From: an uncultured bacterium
GTDB lineage: Bacteria > Armatimonadota > Zipacnadia > Zipacnadales > Zipacnadaceae
DNA length: 6,720 bases
Direction of reading: 5' to 3'
Assembly: GCA_937928475.1 (NCBI GenBank)
Contig: CALFVE010000053.1
Coordinates: 1-6,720, forward strand
In this document: positions 6,581 through 6,720 of the stretch, in pieces
How positions within the stretch are numbered: the first letter of the stretch is position 1
How the letters are laid out: each line of letters opens with the position of its first letter
Translations under genes and position numbers: made by a program
Notes under the pieces: generated by a model
Databases searched by the model: none
Seen by the model: the letters and a program-made list of their open reading frames with translations, nothing else
Told to the model about the DNA's origin: nothing

Positions 6581-6720
6581 TGAGCCCCGAGCAGGAGCCT
6601 GAGGTCACCGTGTACCGTGCCTACTACTTCTACGATGGCCACGAGCGGGTCTACCTGGACTGGGGTGAGACTGGGCTCCTTCCCAATCCGGGAGACGCGT
6701 TTGACCACCCCACCAAAGAG
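6580..6720 (+). CDS. unknown protein, N-terminal 47 residues only
   Basis: The ATG at 6580 overlaps the last base of the nuclease stop codon (tgatg), and a good Shine-Dalgarno sequence precedes it. The frame stays open to the window's end. The visible 47 residues start MSPEQEPEVTVYRAYYFYDG and continue with an aromatic, acidic stretch (VYLDWGETG) and a proline-rich loop. No signal peptide, transmembrane segment or nucleotide-binding motif is seen, and I do not recognise the family. The one-base overlap implies cotranslation with the nuclease and so a possible functional partnership. The frame is confident; function cannot be stated from this fragment. Confidence 0.7.
   Translation, partial: MSPEQEPEVTVYRAYYFYDGHERVYLDWGETGLLPNPGDAFDHPTKE

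Overview
This is a GC-rich window, mostly protein coding, with every intact gene on the + strand. Hand-counted 60-base lines in the first five kilobases reach about 73% G+C. The layout and protein families suggest a bacterium of the kind found in environmental metagenomes, such as Planctomycetes, Armatimonadetes, Hydrogenedentes or relatives. These lineages commonly carry paralogous URO-D-family proteins, secreted acetyl-xylan-esterase-like hydrolases and archaeal-type hexosamine-phosphate mutases. The taxonomic guess is inference; no marker gene in the window settles it.

Left part (1-2536): the C-terminal half of a GalE-like NAD-dependent sugar epimerase is cut by the window edge. After 66 bases comes a secreted 660-residue esterase. 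It has a beta-rich N-terminal region and a C-terminal AXE1-type alpha/beta-hydrolase domain with a visible Ser496-Asp587-His618 triad. A perfect 6-bp hairpin sits directly against the esterase's ribosome binding site.

Middle (2537-2934): a gap of about 400 bases contains no intact gene. It holds the decayed N-terminal end of an IS481/IS3-like transposase on the - strand, broken by a frameshift. Beside it are two tandem 18-base repeats with a 25-base period, probably remnants of the element's end.

Right-centre (2935-5407): a complete phosphoglucosamine/phosphohexose mutase with all four hallmark loops is followed, 55 bases later, by a URO-D-superfamily protein. That protein carries an HxC motif like the zinc site of corrinoid methyltransferases. 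No terminator is visible between the two genes, so cotranscription is possible. The mutase and the upstream epimerase both belong to nucleotide-sugar metabolism.

Right end (5408-6720): base composition falls to about 50-53% G+C in sampled lines and codon use changes. Here lies a 343-residue protein that looks like a PUA/EVE-like reader domain followed by a NucS/DUF91-like PD-(D/E)XK nuclease domain (D241...E264-x-K266). A second gene of unknown function starts on its stop codon and runs off the window. This coupled pair is the best candidate here for an undescribed system, possibly modification-dependent restriction or another nucleic-acid defence function. The nuclease fold is well supported by motifs; the defence role is inference.
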